Below, one piece after another: positions 44,523 through 54,064 of a DNA stretch of 64,000 bases. The notes below the pieces were generated by a model. The model did not search any database. It was not told the DNA's origin and saw only the letters and a list, made by a program, of their open reading frames with translations. The DNA is from an uncultured Sulfurovum sp. GTDB lineage: Bacteria; Campylobacterota; Campylobacteria; Campylobacterales; Sulfurovaceae. Made by a program: the position numbers and the translations under genes. Position 1 is the stretch's first letter. Each line of letters opens with the position of its first letter. Where the stretch lies: assembly GCA_902727855.1 (NCBI GenBank), contig CACVAS010000058.1, positions 109,029 to 173,028 on the forward strand, given 5' to 3'.

Positions 44523-45322
44523 TTTTTATTCTCCTTATTATTTGGATGGTTTGGGTGGTTTTCATCATCCTCTTCTCTTCTACTTGTTTTAACAAGATAT
44601 ATAAAGAATGCAACCATAATTAGCGTCATAACCGCACCTGCAACTTTTTCCCACTTGAAAATATATTGTTTTGCTTTCGGGTCGTAAGCAAAACAATATA
44701 GTAAGTTTTTGGCTATAGTTGGACCAACTTTACCTTCACCTGCCTCCATCAATGCCATTTTAACATCAAAAGGCAGTTGCTCTATTCCATTAAGGTAACG
44801 CGTTACTTTTCCTTCTGGAGAAAGCATGATTAATGCACCTGGATGTACATAATCTACGACACCTGCTTCAGATACTGTTTTAGCGTAAGTAAAACCAACT
44901 AAATCAGCCAATATGCCTGAAGAGTTATTTTCACCTATTACAAAATGCCAAGCATCTGAAACAAACTGTCTTTGAATGGAATGTAACATGGTCTTACGTT
45001 TTTGTGCTGCCAGTGTATACGGTTCATCTTCTGCAAACCCGATAGTCAGCACTTTATAATCAATGTTTTCAGCCAAGTCCAAGCGTGTTAACATTTTTGC
45101 CATGTCATTGAGTTGGGGAGTACAGATACCTGCACAACGGAAATAGTTTAAAGAGATCATTGTGGGTTTTCCATCCATAAGACTCTTTAAAGTTACACTC
45201 TTTCCTTTTTCATTAATGAATGTTAAGTCTAGAGGAACCATGTTCCCTAGTTTTTCATTAATGCCAAGTTGATTAGCTTGTATTGATAGTGTTAAAAATA
45301 CAAGTATCAAAAGTTTTTTCAT
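44519..45322 (-). CDS. SCO1/SenC-type copper chaperone
   Basis: A 267-residue protein with a signal peptide (about residues 1-16) and a thioredoxin-like domain. The copper-binding CxxxC is CAGICTP (near residue 62), and the histidine ligand is probably in DYVHPGA near residue 163. A C-terminal membrane helix (about 228-248) and a charged tail are unusual for SCO proteins, which are normally anchored at the N terminus. It would load the CuA site of CoxB. First gene of the sco-coxACDB-ctaB operon. Confidence 0.9.
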   Translation of the reverse strand: MKKLLILVFLTLSIQANQLGINEKLGNMVPLDLTFINEKGKSVTLKSLMDGKPTMISLNYFRCAGICTPQLNDMAKMLTRLDLAENIDYKVLTIGFAEDEPYTLAAQKRKTMLHSIQRQFVSDAWHFVIGENNSSGILADLVGFTYAKTVSEAGVVDYVHPGALIMLSPEGKVTRYLNGIEQLPFDVKMALMEAGEGKVGPTIAKNLLYCFAYDPKAKQYIFKWEKVAGAVMTLIMVAFFIYLVKTSRREEDDENHPNHPNNKENKK

Positions 45323-45354
45323 TTACACTCCCTGTTATAGTTTCACATATTTAA

Positions 45355-45373
45355 AAAATATATTGCATATTTT
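45355..45373. repeat. Inverted repeat upstream of the cox operon
   Basis: AAAATAT-ATTGC-ATATTTT, with perfect 7-bp arms, lies 33 bp before the sco start codon. It could be a regulator site for the caa3 operon or chance in AT-rich DNA. Confidence 0.3.
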
Positions 45374-45463
45374 AAACAAGTGGGACTTAAAGGGTAATAA
45401 AATATATTCATTTAGTGTAAATTAAATTGATAATCTACCGTATACTTCATTGAAAAGTAACGC

Positions 45464-45499
45464 TTTATATATATTATAAAATTTTATAATATATATAAA
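45464..45499. repeat. Perfect 36-bp A/T palindrome
   Basis: Positions 45464-45481 and 45482-45499 are exact reverse complements with no spacer, all A and T (each arm has TATATAT and TTATAAAA elements). It lies 29 bp past the ddl stop, between the ddl operon and the sco-cox promoter. Both a cruciform and an RNA hairpin are possible; without a loop, the RNA form would open a few central pairs. The rest of the 206-bp gap holds no gene. Confidence 0.7.
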
Positions 45500-45528
45500 T
45501 AATGCATAGTAAAACTATAAAATAAAAT

Positions 45529-46569
45529 TTACGCTTTACCTTTTGCAGATTGTATAGAGTGGATATACTGATAATCTACAGAGATTTTTTGCTCTTGTGG
45601 AAGGTGAGTCGTGAGTCGTTCAACCATACCTTCAAAATCATCAAAAAGGTAGTTTGCCATAGAACCTGGTATTGGATTTATTTCGTTGAGTAACACTTCC
45701 CCATTAACAACAAAGAAGTCACAACGAATAATACTTCCTAAAAAAAGTGGATCATAGACTTTTTTAAAACTCTCTTGAATCTTTCGTTTAAGATCTTCAT
45801 CAATATTTGCAGAGAGCACTTGAGAATCTCTAGAGAAATCCATATACTTTTTTTCAAAGTCTAGAAATTCTTCTTTTTGTGGTTCTTCAACAATAGAAAG
45901 TTCCCACTCCTTGGTAAAACACCCTGCTTGGTTAAACTCTTTGACACCTTCTATAAAAGGCTCAACAATTACATCTGTATCAAACTCAAAAGCGATATCT
46001 AATGCATAATCAAGTTCACTAGCCTCTCTAACAATACTCACACCAATACTTGAACCCAAACGCACAGGTTTAACAATCACAGGATACTCTATAGATATTT
46101 TTCGTTCATCATTACAAGATAGATATTCATACTCCACACTCTTTACACCCAAACTCTCTGCTAAGAACTTTGTATAGAGTTTATTGTAAGAGAGTGATGA
46201 TGCTTCCATACGTGGAGAGATAAACGGTATAGTATAAAACTCCATAAGAGATGCTATTTTCCCATCTTCTCCATCACGCCCATGAATCAAGTTAAGTGCA
46301 ACATCAAAATCAACTACTTTAGAACCAAACATCCCATCTATAAAGAACCCTCCCTGCTTGAGAGTTAGCTCTTTAGACTTTTTATACTCACCAGAAGAAA
46401 AAAGTTTTGAATTGATTTTTTCTGTATCTATCAAATAAAACTTTCTATTGCTGTCTACAAAAATATAGGTAAGTGTACTTTTTTTCAATACCTTTTTCAT
46501 TGTAATAGCTGAGACTATACTTATCTCATGCTCAAAGCTAGAGCCTCCAAATAATATAGCTATATTCAT
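45529..46569 (-). CDS. ddl: D-alanine--D-alanine ligase
   Basis: A 346-residue ATP-grasp ligase. The N-terminal IAILFGGSSFEHEISIVSA is the Ddl signature 1, and the ATP-grasp core follows: YPVIVKPVRLGSSIGVSIV, then VVNGEVLLNEINPIPGS near the C terminus. It makes the D-Ala-D-Ala dipeptide for peptidoglycan. It lies 9 bp after carA and is the last gene of the six-gene operon, followed by the palindrome at 45464-45499. Confidence 0.96.
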   Translation of the reverse strand: MNIAILFGGSSFEHEISIVSAITMKKVLKKSTLTYIFVDSNRKFYLIDTEKINSKLFSSGEYKKSKELTLKQGGFFIDGMFGSKVVDFDVALNLIHGRDGEDGKIASLMEFYTIPFISPRMEASSLSYNKLYTKFLAESLGVKSVEYEYLSCNDERKISIEYPVIVKPVRLGSSIGVSIVREASELDYALDIAFEFDTDVIVEPFIEGVKEFNQAGCFTKEWELSIVEEPQKEEFLDFEKKYMDFSRDSQVLSANIDEDLKRKIQESFKKVYDPLFLGSIIRCDFFVVNGEVLLNEINPIPGSMANYLFDDFEGMVERLTTHLPQEQKISVDYQYIHSIQSAKGKA

Positions 46570-46578
46570 TGCTACTCC

Positions 46579-47697
46579 TTATAACATCTCAGAAAATTGT
46601 TCGAACACATACGCTGATTCATGTGGTCCGGGACTAGCTTCTGGGTGATGCTGTACTGATATAATAGGTGCATCATTATATTTTACACCCTCTATAGTCT
46701 GGTCGAAAAGATTAATATGTGTCACTGTGGCTACTTCTTTAATACTCGTCGGTACATTATAGTTGTGATTTTGTGCTGTAATTTCTACCACATTTGTCTC
46801 TTGGTTTTGCACGGGATGGTTACCACCATGTTGTCCAAACTGAAGTTTATATGTGTCATGTCCATGCGAAATAGAGAGCAGTTGATGTCCAAGACAAATA
46901 CCAAACATTGGTATTTTAGCTGCTATAAGCTTTTTAATTTTTTCTTGTTCCTCTTTTAAGATGAGAGGATCTCCTGGTCCATTTGAAAGAAATACACCAT
47001 CAATCTCTTGACTCTCCACTTTAGCAATAATCTCTTCAGCTTGCATAGAGTTAGGAACCACTGTCACTTCCATTCCCGCATGTGTAAGTTCATTAAGGAT
47101 ACTTCTCTTGATACCAAAATCAAGTGCAATGATTTTCTTTGTTGTTTGCGGTTTATCGTAGTCAAAACTGCCTATATTATACCGAGCTTCTTTATGTATA
47201 TAAGGCTCTTTTGTACTTACTTCTTCAATATAGTTTATCTCTTCAATTCTTGGTGTTTCATCGAGTACTTTTTTAAGTGCATCTACAGTGTGTATTTGCG
47301 TAGAAGCTACCATCATCATAGCCCCTTCATCTCGAAGCATCTTAGTGATATATCTTGTGTCAATATTTGTTATGCCTAGTACATCATGTTTTTTGAGTAA
47401 CTCTGCGAATGTCTCTTCACACCGAAAGTTAGAAGGTCTATCTTGATACGTACGAACAATGACACCCTTACAATGTGCCCCTTGACTCTCCATATCTTGT
47501 GCATTACAGCCTACATTACCAATCTCAGGCATTGTGAATGTGACAAATTGTCCTGCATATGATGGATCGGTAGCTATCTCTTGGTATCCAGTAAGAGATG
47601 TATTAAACACACATTCTCCCACAGATGTACCCTCTGCACCAAAGCTTTTTGCCTCAAGTAACAAGCCGTTTTCAAAATAAAGTGATACTTTTGACAC
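46579..47697 (-). CDS. carA: Carbamoyl-phosphate synthase small subunit
   Basis: A 372-residue glutamine amidotransferase subunit. The N-terminal CarA domain (residues 1-150) carries FNTSLTGYQEIATDPSYAGQ. The class I GATase triad has its nucleophile in FGICLGHQLL (near residue 257) and the histidine-glutamate in QHHPEASPGP near 348. It feeds ammonia to CarB, not in this window, for pyrimidine and arginine synthesis. The start is GTG 47697, overlapping the stop of the DUF507 gene (TAGTG). Confidence 0.96.
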   Translation of the reverse strand: MSKVSLYFENGLLLEAKSFGAEGTSVGECVFNTSLTGYQEIATDPSYAGQFVTFTMPEIGNVGCNAQDMESQGAHCKGVIVRTYQDRPSNFRCEETFAELLKKHDVLGITNIDTRYITKMLRDEGAMMMVASTQIHTVDALKKVLDETPRIEEINYIEEVSTKEPYIHKEARYNIGSFDYDKPQTTKKIIALDFGIKRSILNELTHAGMEVTVVPNSMQAEEIIAKVESQEIDGVFLSNGPGDPLILKEEQEKIKKLIAAKIPMFGICLGHQLLSISHGHDTYKLQFGQHGGNHPVQNQETNVVEITAQNHNYNVPTSIKEVATVTHINLFDQTIEGVKYNDAPIISVQHHPEASPGPHESAYVFEQFSEML

Positions 47698-48251
47698 TAC
47701 AACATACCTCGTTTAGATAATTCTTCTTGATAAAATCTTTCATAAAGAAGTTCATAATCTTGACTGCCAGGGATTACTTCTTTCTCCATACCTCTGATTT
47801 TGTCATACACAATATCATCAATCTCGTCGTAGGCATCTGCAAAAGCTTTAAAGGCTTTAAATATGACATTTTTGACTTGATTTTCATTCACAGTATACTC
47901 TGCTAAATAGTTTTCATAGAGCTCATCCAAAATAAGGTGGGCTAAGTCATTGTAGCGATCATCATAATTCATAATCACACCCGCTTCAGCTGCCATTTTC
48001 TTTTTAATCATAAAAAACAGCTGTCTCTCATCTGCATGTTGAAACTCTATTTCATCATAGTTTTCATCTAAAATTTTTTTGACTTTTTCATCAAGCGCAT
48101 GCTCTTTGGCAAGGTTTTCATCAATAATTGCTTTGGCTGCTACAACTACTGCCTCTCTACCTTTTGGCATAGTAATAAAAGGAGCATTAGCTAAATCAAT
48201 ACCTATTTTAGTTGCTACATATCCTGTTTGCTGTGGCTTTAATCTCATCAT
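47697..48251 (-). CDS. DUF507 protein
   Basis: A 184-residue mostly helical, charged protein typical of the DUF507 family conserved in Campylobacterota between purA and carA. No enzyme motif is visible. The start is one of two adjacent ATG codons (48251 or 48248), after AAAAGGATGTC. It overlaps carA by one base. The function is not known. Confidence 0.8.
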   Translation of the reverse strand: MMRLKPQQTGYVATKIGIDLANAPFITMPKGREAVVVAAKAIIDENLAKEHALDEKVKKILDENYDEIEFQHADERQLFFMIKKKMAAEAGVIMNYDDRYNDLAHLILDELYENYLAEYTVNENQVKNVIFKAFKAFADAYDEIDDIVYDKIRGMEKEVIPGSQDYELLYERFYQEELSKRGML

Positions 48252-48263
48252 GACATCCTTTTA

Positions 48264-49520
<1,257 letters not shown>

Positions 49521-50372
49521 TTACCCCTTAACTTTATTCATTTTGTAACCAACACACTCATCAGTATAAAGTGCAAACCCAGATGCTTCCACACCATCAA
49601 TGTTGTAAATACCACCCATTGCCAAAAGTACATTATCTTCAAACATTCTAAACGTAAGAGAATCATAATACCTCATTTTTGCATAGTAAAGAGGAGAGAC
49701 AACAATGTGTTTATAGGTAACTACCTGCGTTGCTTCTTTAATTTTTTCAAGTTCTACTTTAATGTCTTCTGGAAATGCACTTAAATCCTCTAAGTCAGAG
49801 ACTGCACTGATACGCACAAGTTGCTGTATCCAGCTAAACTCACTATCCATTATTTGTTCTACATGCATAGACTTTAAAACCTCCAAAGATACACCATACT
49901 TTTCATTGAGTAAATGTGGTATACGAATGTTTGCTATCTGCATGACAGGTTGTGCTTCCATCTCATCTAAAAGCATAATACTTGTTTTTGCTACCTCTTC
50001 AAAAGTCCCATCTATCACTTCTGCACCTATTTGATGCTGCTCATGCGTGGGAAACGTAACTGTAGGCTGTACATAAAACCATTTTTTTGATTCAGTTGAA
50101 CGTCCAAGTCTTTTGGTAACAATACGCACTACATCTGCTGTAGAGTCTGCACGAAGAGTTACTTCATGATTCTCTTCATCATTGAGTTTAAGCAAAGGTT
50201 TTTTATCATCAAAACTCTCATGCTGATGGTAAGAAAAGAGTGGTGTTACAATCTCTTCAAATCCCAGGTTTTCTAAAAGTTCAGCAGAGACAAACTCAAT
50301 TTCTCTTTTGACCTTTGCAGATTCACCAAAATAGAGTTTTGAGCCTGAAGGTATTTCGTGTTCATAGACCAT
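49521..50372 (-). CDS. hisZ: HisZ, ATP phosphoribosyltransferase regulatory subunit
   Basis: A 283-residue class II aminoacyl-tRNA synthetase-like protein, shorter than HisS and without an anticodon domain. Motif 2-like VTLRADSTADVVRIVTKRLGRS and motif 3-like YYDSLTFRMFEDNVLLAMGGIYN fit HisZ. With short-form HisG it makes the first enzyme of histidine synthesis. Its ATG overlaps the aminotransferase stop (TAATG), and purA follows after 6 bp. Confidence 0.87.
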   Translation of the reverse strand: MVYEHEIPSGSKLYFGESAKVKREIEFVSAELLENLGFEEIVTPLFSYHQHESFDDKKPLLKLNDEENHEVTLRADSTADVVRIVTKRLGRSTESKKWFYVQPTVTFPTHEQHQIGAEVIDGTFEEVAKTSIMLLDEMEAQPVMQIANIRIPHLLNEKYGVSLEVLKSMHVEQIMDSEFSWIQQLVRISAVSDLEDLSAFPEDIKVELEKIKEATQVVTYKHIVVSPLYYAKMRYYDSLTFRMFEDNVLLAMGGIYNIDGVEASGFALYTDECVGYKMNKVKG

Positions 50373-51493
50373 TAGCTATTTCCTATAATTGATTTAAAGT
50401 AGGTTTCATTAAAAACACGTGATGCAGTACCATCAAAGGTTCTACGTCCTAGTTTTGAAAGTGAAAGTTCTACTGCATTTACCACCGCAACCATTTCATA
50501 AGGCTCAATAAGTCCCATTTGGTTAATACGGAAAATTTTACCTTTTAAGTGGTCTTGCCCACCTGCGACATTCACACCAAAATCTGTTTTGAGTAAATCG
50601 CGTATCTCTTTAGCATGTTCATCATCCACCGTACTCATAGACGCAGCGGGTGATTGAGGATAGATATGTAGTCCTAATGCCTCAAGTGCATTGCGTGTTG
50701 CTTTAGCTCTTAATGCTGTATCTGCATACAGTTTATCAAGCCCACCTTTAGATTCAATCTCTTCAAGTATTGCACGTGTACCAATGACGAGTGTTGTAGG
50801 TGCTGTCCAAGCTGTGGTATTTTCTCTTTGTTTTTTAATCTCAGTGGCTAAGTTAAAGTAGTATCCTTTTCCTTCACCTATCTTCTCTATAGCTACATTT
50901 GATAATCCAAGAATCGCTAAACCTGGTGGCAACATCAATGCTTTTTGGCTTCCTGCGATAATACAATCAATATGGGTTACATCAATAGGCTCAACACCTA
51001 CTGCTGTAATACCATCAGCAATCACGATAATCTCTGGATTAATTGCTTTGGCTGCTTTAGCTATCTCTTCAACTGGGTGCCTAAGCCCTCCTGCAGATTC
51101 TGAGATCTGAATCGCTATGGCATCTATTGAAGAATTTTCTTTAAGCGCTTCTTCTACCTCAGCAACACTTGCTGGTGTATTCCACTCATGTTTAATCTCA
51201 ACATTGTTAAGTCCAGAAGCTGTCGCAATCTTTCCAAAACGTTCACCAAATTTTCCACAGTTTATAGAGAGTAATGTGTCATGACAAAGATTTGTCACCG
51301 CTGATTCCATCGCTCCAGTTCCTGAGCTTGCAAGCATGACTACTTCATCTGTTCTAAAAAGTTTAAAAAGTAGTTCTCTAGTCTCTTTAAAAATCGCTTC
51401 AAATTCTGGTGTTCTATGGTGAAGTGTAGGTGTTGCCATTGCCTGACGTACAGACTCTGGTACAGGTGTTGGACCGGGTGTAAAAAGTAGCAT
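50372..51493 (-). CDS. Class V aminotransferase (alanine-glyoxylate/serine-pyruvate type)
   Basis: A 373-residue PLP enzyme. It begins MLLFTPGPTPVPESVRQAM, the usual family start, so ATG 51493 with GCGGAG 8 bp upstream is chosen over ATG 51517. The PLP lysine is in IIAGSQKALMLPPGLA (near residue 185). The exact substrate (serine, alanine, phosphoserine or aspartate with glyoxylate) cannot be read from sequence. It heads the six-gene operon running to ddl. Confidence 0.85.
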   Translation of the reverse strand: MLLFTPGPTPVPESVRQAMATPTLHHRTPEFEAIFKETRELLFKLFRTDEVVMLASSGTGAMESAVTNLCHDTLLSINCGKFGERFGKIATASGLNNVEIKHEWNTPASVAEVEEALKENSSIDAIAIQISESAGGLRHPVEEIAKAAKAINPEIIVIADGITAVGVEPIDVTHIDCIIAGSQKALMLPPGLAILGLSNVAIEKIGEGKGYYFNLATEIKKQRENTTAWTAPTTLVIGTRAILEEIESKGGLDKLYADTALRAKATRNALEALGLHIYPQSPAASMSTVDDEHAKEIRDLLKTDFGVNVAGGQDHLKGKIFRINQMGLIEPYEMVAVVNAVELSLSKLGRRTFDGTASRVFNETYFKSIIGNS

Positions 51494-51517
51494 AAATATC
51501 TCCGCAATCGCCATCAT

Positions 51518-51604
51518 GACGACGGCGTAATTAACGGGATTATATCTAATGGTAAGTTAGATATCGGTGAAGCAATAGAGATTTGTAACTTAGTTTTAGG
51601 CTAT
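51518..51604 (+). pseudogene. Possible dockerin-like fragment in the gap
   Basis: On the plus strand, in the space between two minus-strand genes, one frame reads DDGVINGIISNGKLDIGEAI and then EICNLVLGYF. The NGKLDIGEAI...LVLG part is like a calcium-binding dockerin repeat. No start codon or ribosome binding site belongs to it and it cannot be a gene; it may be a relic of a lost secreted protein, or chance. Confidence 0.25.
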
Positions 51605-51994
51605 TTTACCCATAAGTGCAAAACTTTTTACAAATGGTCCAGCCATTGAAGGATTTTTTATCATTGCCTTAAAATCACCTACAGGAAACTTTAACTTTCC
51701 TGTAGTAAACGCTAGTCCCATACTCGCCATATTGAGTGGTTTTTCAGCCCATTTATTCCAGTTTTCTTCTGTCGCTCTCATGTCCCAATCTGCTGTTTCC
51801 CCATTGTAAAGTCCAGCACTTGTTGCTACCCCATTTTCAACAACAAACACACACAATGGTTTATCATCATCTTTAAATCCACAAGTAATCACAGAGTTAA
51901 AGTTTATCTCCGCTAATTTATCAGAAACTTCTGGGTCTGCGTTCCACTCATCTTTTAGTGCATTTATCCATTCATTTGAAAAAAGTTGTGCCAT
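51596..51994 (-). CDS. SCP2-like sterol-carrier domain protein
   Basis: A 132-residue protein resembling the SCP2 lipid-binding fold: WINALKDEWNADPEVSD at the start, VFVVENGVATSAGLYNGETADWDMRATEENW in the middle and the GKLKFPVGDFKAMIKNP segment near the end. It may bind a hydrophobic ligand in the cytoplasm. The start is ATG 51994 with AAAGGAATTAAT upstream; the longer frame from 52033 has no ribosome binding site. Monocistronic as far as can be seen. Confidence 0.75.
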   Translation of the reverse strand: MAQLFSNEWINALKDEWNADPEVSDKLAEINFNSVITCGFKDDDKPLCVFVVENGVATSAGLYNGETADWDMRATEENWNKWAEKPLNMASMGLAFTTGKLKFPVGDFKAMIKNPSMAGPFVKSFALMGKIA

Positions 51995-52138
51995 ATTAAT
52001 TCCTTTGGCTATTATATTTCGAGCTATACTCAAAAATAAATTTACCTTTTTATTGTTAAAAATGAATCATTAAAATCTTTTTTTTTATCTATATACAGAA
52101 ACTTAATCTATTGGTAACAAGTCTATTTCCTTCTTATT

Positions 52139-53365
52139 TCAATAGCTTATGATAAATATATTTTTCCCAGATTTATAAGTATAAGAAAAAACAATTTCAT
52201 GCTTTTTTAAAACTTCATTAACAATATAAAGTCCAAGCCCAAGTCCCTCTGCTTTATCTAGCTGTCGATTTTTTGAAAATGGTTCAATGTAGTGATCTAT
52301 CTCCTCTGTTAAACGTTCCCCACTGCTCAAAAAAGAGATGGTATTTTCACTTACCTGTATTTCTATATCTTCACCATGTTTTAGTGCATTATCTATCAAG
52401 TTTTTAAACACTATTCGCATTAAAGAAAAATCTGCATCTATCATCTGATCAGATACGTTGGTTTTTATAGGCTCATCCAAATAGAGTAAATCACTCGCTT
52501 CATCTATCAGTTCTTGAATACGTATAGGTTTTTTCACTATAGTCATGTCTTCTGATGTAATCTTCTCCATTTGGGCAAGCTCTTTAAGAAGTATTGACAG
52601 ACGGGTAAAAATTGAATTTAACATCTCTTTTGTTTTGTCCTCTTCTACTATCTCCGCTAAGATTTTTCCTTTAGTGACAGGCGTATTGAGTTCGTGGAAA
52701 ATATTACGTATAAAAAGTTGTCTAGAGTCTCTAAGCTGTTCTACTTTTTCAATAGATGCATAGAAAGAGTTAGAAGCCAAAGAGACTTCGTCTTTTTTAT
52801 CTATATATTGGTAACGAACCTCTTGACCATTACCATACTTCTCTATATCTTCTTGCAAGGTTTTAAGGGGTATAAGATTTTTTCTTAAAAGCATATACAT
52901 CACTATAAGTAAAATTAGAATACCTAAAAAAAAGAGTATGAGTGCCGGACAACATGACCACACACTTCGTCTATCTTCAAGTACGATATTTAAGTGTCTT
53001 GTTTTTAAATGTATATAACGCTTCCCTTGATAGTGCAATACTTTTCTATGCTTTTCAAAAGCCCTAAACCTTTTTTGCATCTGCTTTGGCATAGCCTTTG
53101 TATGCGACTTTTTCTTTTTAGACTTATGAAGTATTTCTTTTTTCAAGAGCCCATGGACTTGATTAAATTCAAACTCTTCTAACAGTGCTTGAGGTACCTG
53201 ATGAGTGATACGCATCTCTTTTACAATAAGTCTAGATTTAAAAAACAAATCCATATGCTCTTTTTTGATGCTATGCATGGCAAACGAGAATCCTGCTAAC
53301 AGTGTTGCCATAAGTGCCACTGCAAACATAATATTAAGTTTAAAAAATATAGATTCTCTTCTCAT
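52139..53365 (-). CDS. ArsS-like sensor histidine kinase
   Basis: A 408-residue membrane kinase: helix 1 (about residues 10-30), a periplasmic loop of about 100 residues very rich in Lys, Arg and His (for example KSKKKKSHTKAMPKQMQKRF), helix 2 (about 137-160), HAMP-like linker, the H-box FHELNTPVTKGK near residue 225, N-box NLIDNALKHG and G-box GLGLGLYIV. ArsS of Helicobacter senses acid with periplasmic histidines. The start is ATG 53365, with GGAG 7 bp upstream, overlapping the regulator's stop region; ATG 53377 is the alternative. Confidence 0.9.
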   Translation of the reverse strand: MRRESIFFKLNIMFAVALMATLLAGFSFAMHSIKKEHMDLFFKSRLIVKEMRITHQVPQALLEEFEFNQVHGLLKKEILHKSKKKKSHTKAMPKQMQKRFRAFEKHRKVLHYQGKRYIHLKTRHLNIVLEDRRSVWSCCPALILFFLGILILLIVMYMLLRKNLIPLKTLQEDIEKYGNGQEVRYQYIDKKDEVSLASNSFYASIEKVEQLRDSRQLFIRNIFHELNTPVTKGKILAEIVEEDKTKEMLNSIFTRLSILLKELAQMEKITSEDMTIVKKPIRIQELIDEASDLLYLDEPIKTNVSDQMIDADFSLMRIVFKNLIDNALKHGEDIEIQVSENTISFLSSGERLTEEIDHYIEPFSKNRQLDKAEGLGLGLYIVNEVLKKHEIVFSYTYKSGKNIFIISY

Positions 53366-53366
53366 A

Positions 53367-54041
53367 TCACTCTCCAATATATTTATACCCTACCCCACGG
53401 ATAGACTTAATGTACTTAGGAGATTTCGTCTCATCTCCTATCTTTGCACGTATACGACCAACAATCACATCTATGCTCCTATCACTGCTTTCCCAACGTA
53501 CAGCGTTGATACTATTGACAATAAACTCTCGACTAACTACTTGATGTTTTTTCTCTAAAAAAAGTGAAAATATCTCATACTCTGCAAGCGTAAGGTCTAA
53601 AACCTTTCCTTGCTGACTAATTTGCATTTTGACTTTGTCTATAAAAAAATCATCTTCTTGTACGGTAGTAGTAAATTGGGAATATCTTTTAATAATAGCC
53701 TGTATACGCGCTACAAGTTCTCTTGGTTCATAAGGTTTTGCAATGTAGTCATCCGCACCTACATCAAAAGCAACTACTTTGTCGCTCACATCTGCGCGCG
53801 CAGTAGAGATAACTATAGGTAAAGAGGGGTATGCCTTTTTAATGCGTTTACACAACTCAAGACCATCCATTTCTGGTAGTCCCAAGTCAAGCAACACCAA
53901 GTCATACTGTTCTATACTTAGTTTTTCAAGTGCCACTGAGGGCAGAGAGACAGAGAAAAGTTCAAGACCGTATCGGGGGAAATACTGCTCAAGTAAATCA
54001 CTTATTTCTAAATCATCTTCTACCATCAATATACGTGACAT
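53367..54041 (-). CDS. OmpR-family response regulator
   Basis: A 224-residue regulator. The receiver domain has the acidic pair EDD (near residue 8), phosphorylated Asp in VLLDLGLPEMDG (near residue 52), Thr/Ser in VISTARAD and Lys in YIAKPYEPRE. The C-terminal winged helix ends with SIRGVGYKYIGE. It pairs with the kinase encoded directly after it, and a Spy-like gene lies 23 bp upstream on the same strand. It resembles ArsR of Helicobacter by pairing. Confidence 0.93.
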   Translation of the reverse strand: MSRILMVEDDLEISDLLEQYFPRYGLELFSVSLPSVALEKLSIEQYDLVLLDLGLPEMDGLELCKRIKKAYPSLPIVISTARADVSDKVVAFDVGADDYIAKPYEPRELVARIQAIIKRYSQFTTTVQEDDFFIDKVKMQISQQGKVLDLTLAEYEIFSLFLEKKHQVVSREFIVNSINAVRWESSDRSIDVIVGRIRAKIGDETKSPKYIKSIRGVGYKYIGE

Positions 54042-54064
54042 GTATTACCTTTGTATCTATAGTT

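Noticed and set aside
45464-45499. The 36-bp A/T palindrome as a replication origin
   Set aside because: No DnaA boxes, no dnaA or other origin genes nearby.
47008-47379. 123-codon plus-strand open frame opposite carA
   Set aside because: It has no ribosome binding site, a cysteine- and phenylalanine-rich composition of an antisense shadow, and carA is certain in this place.
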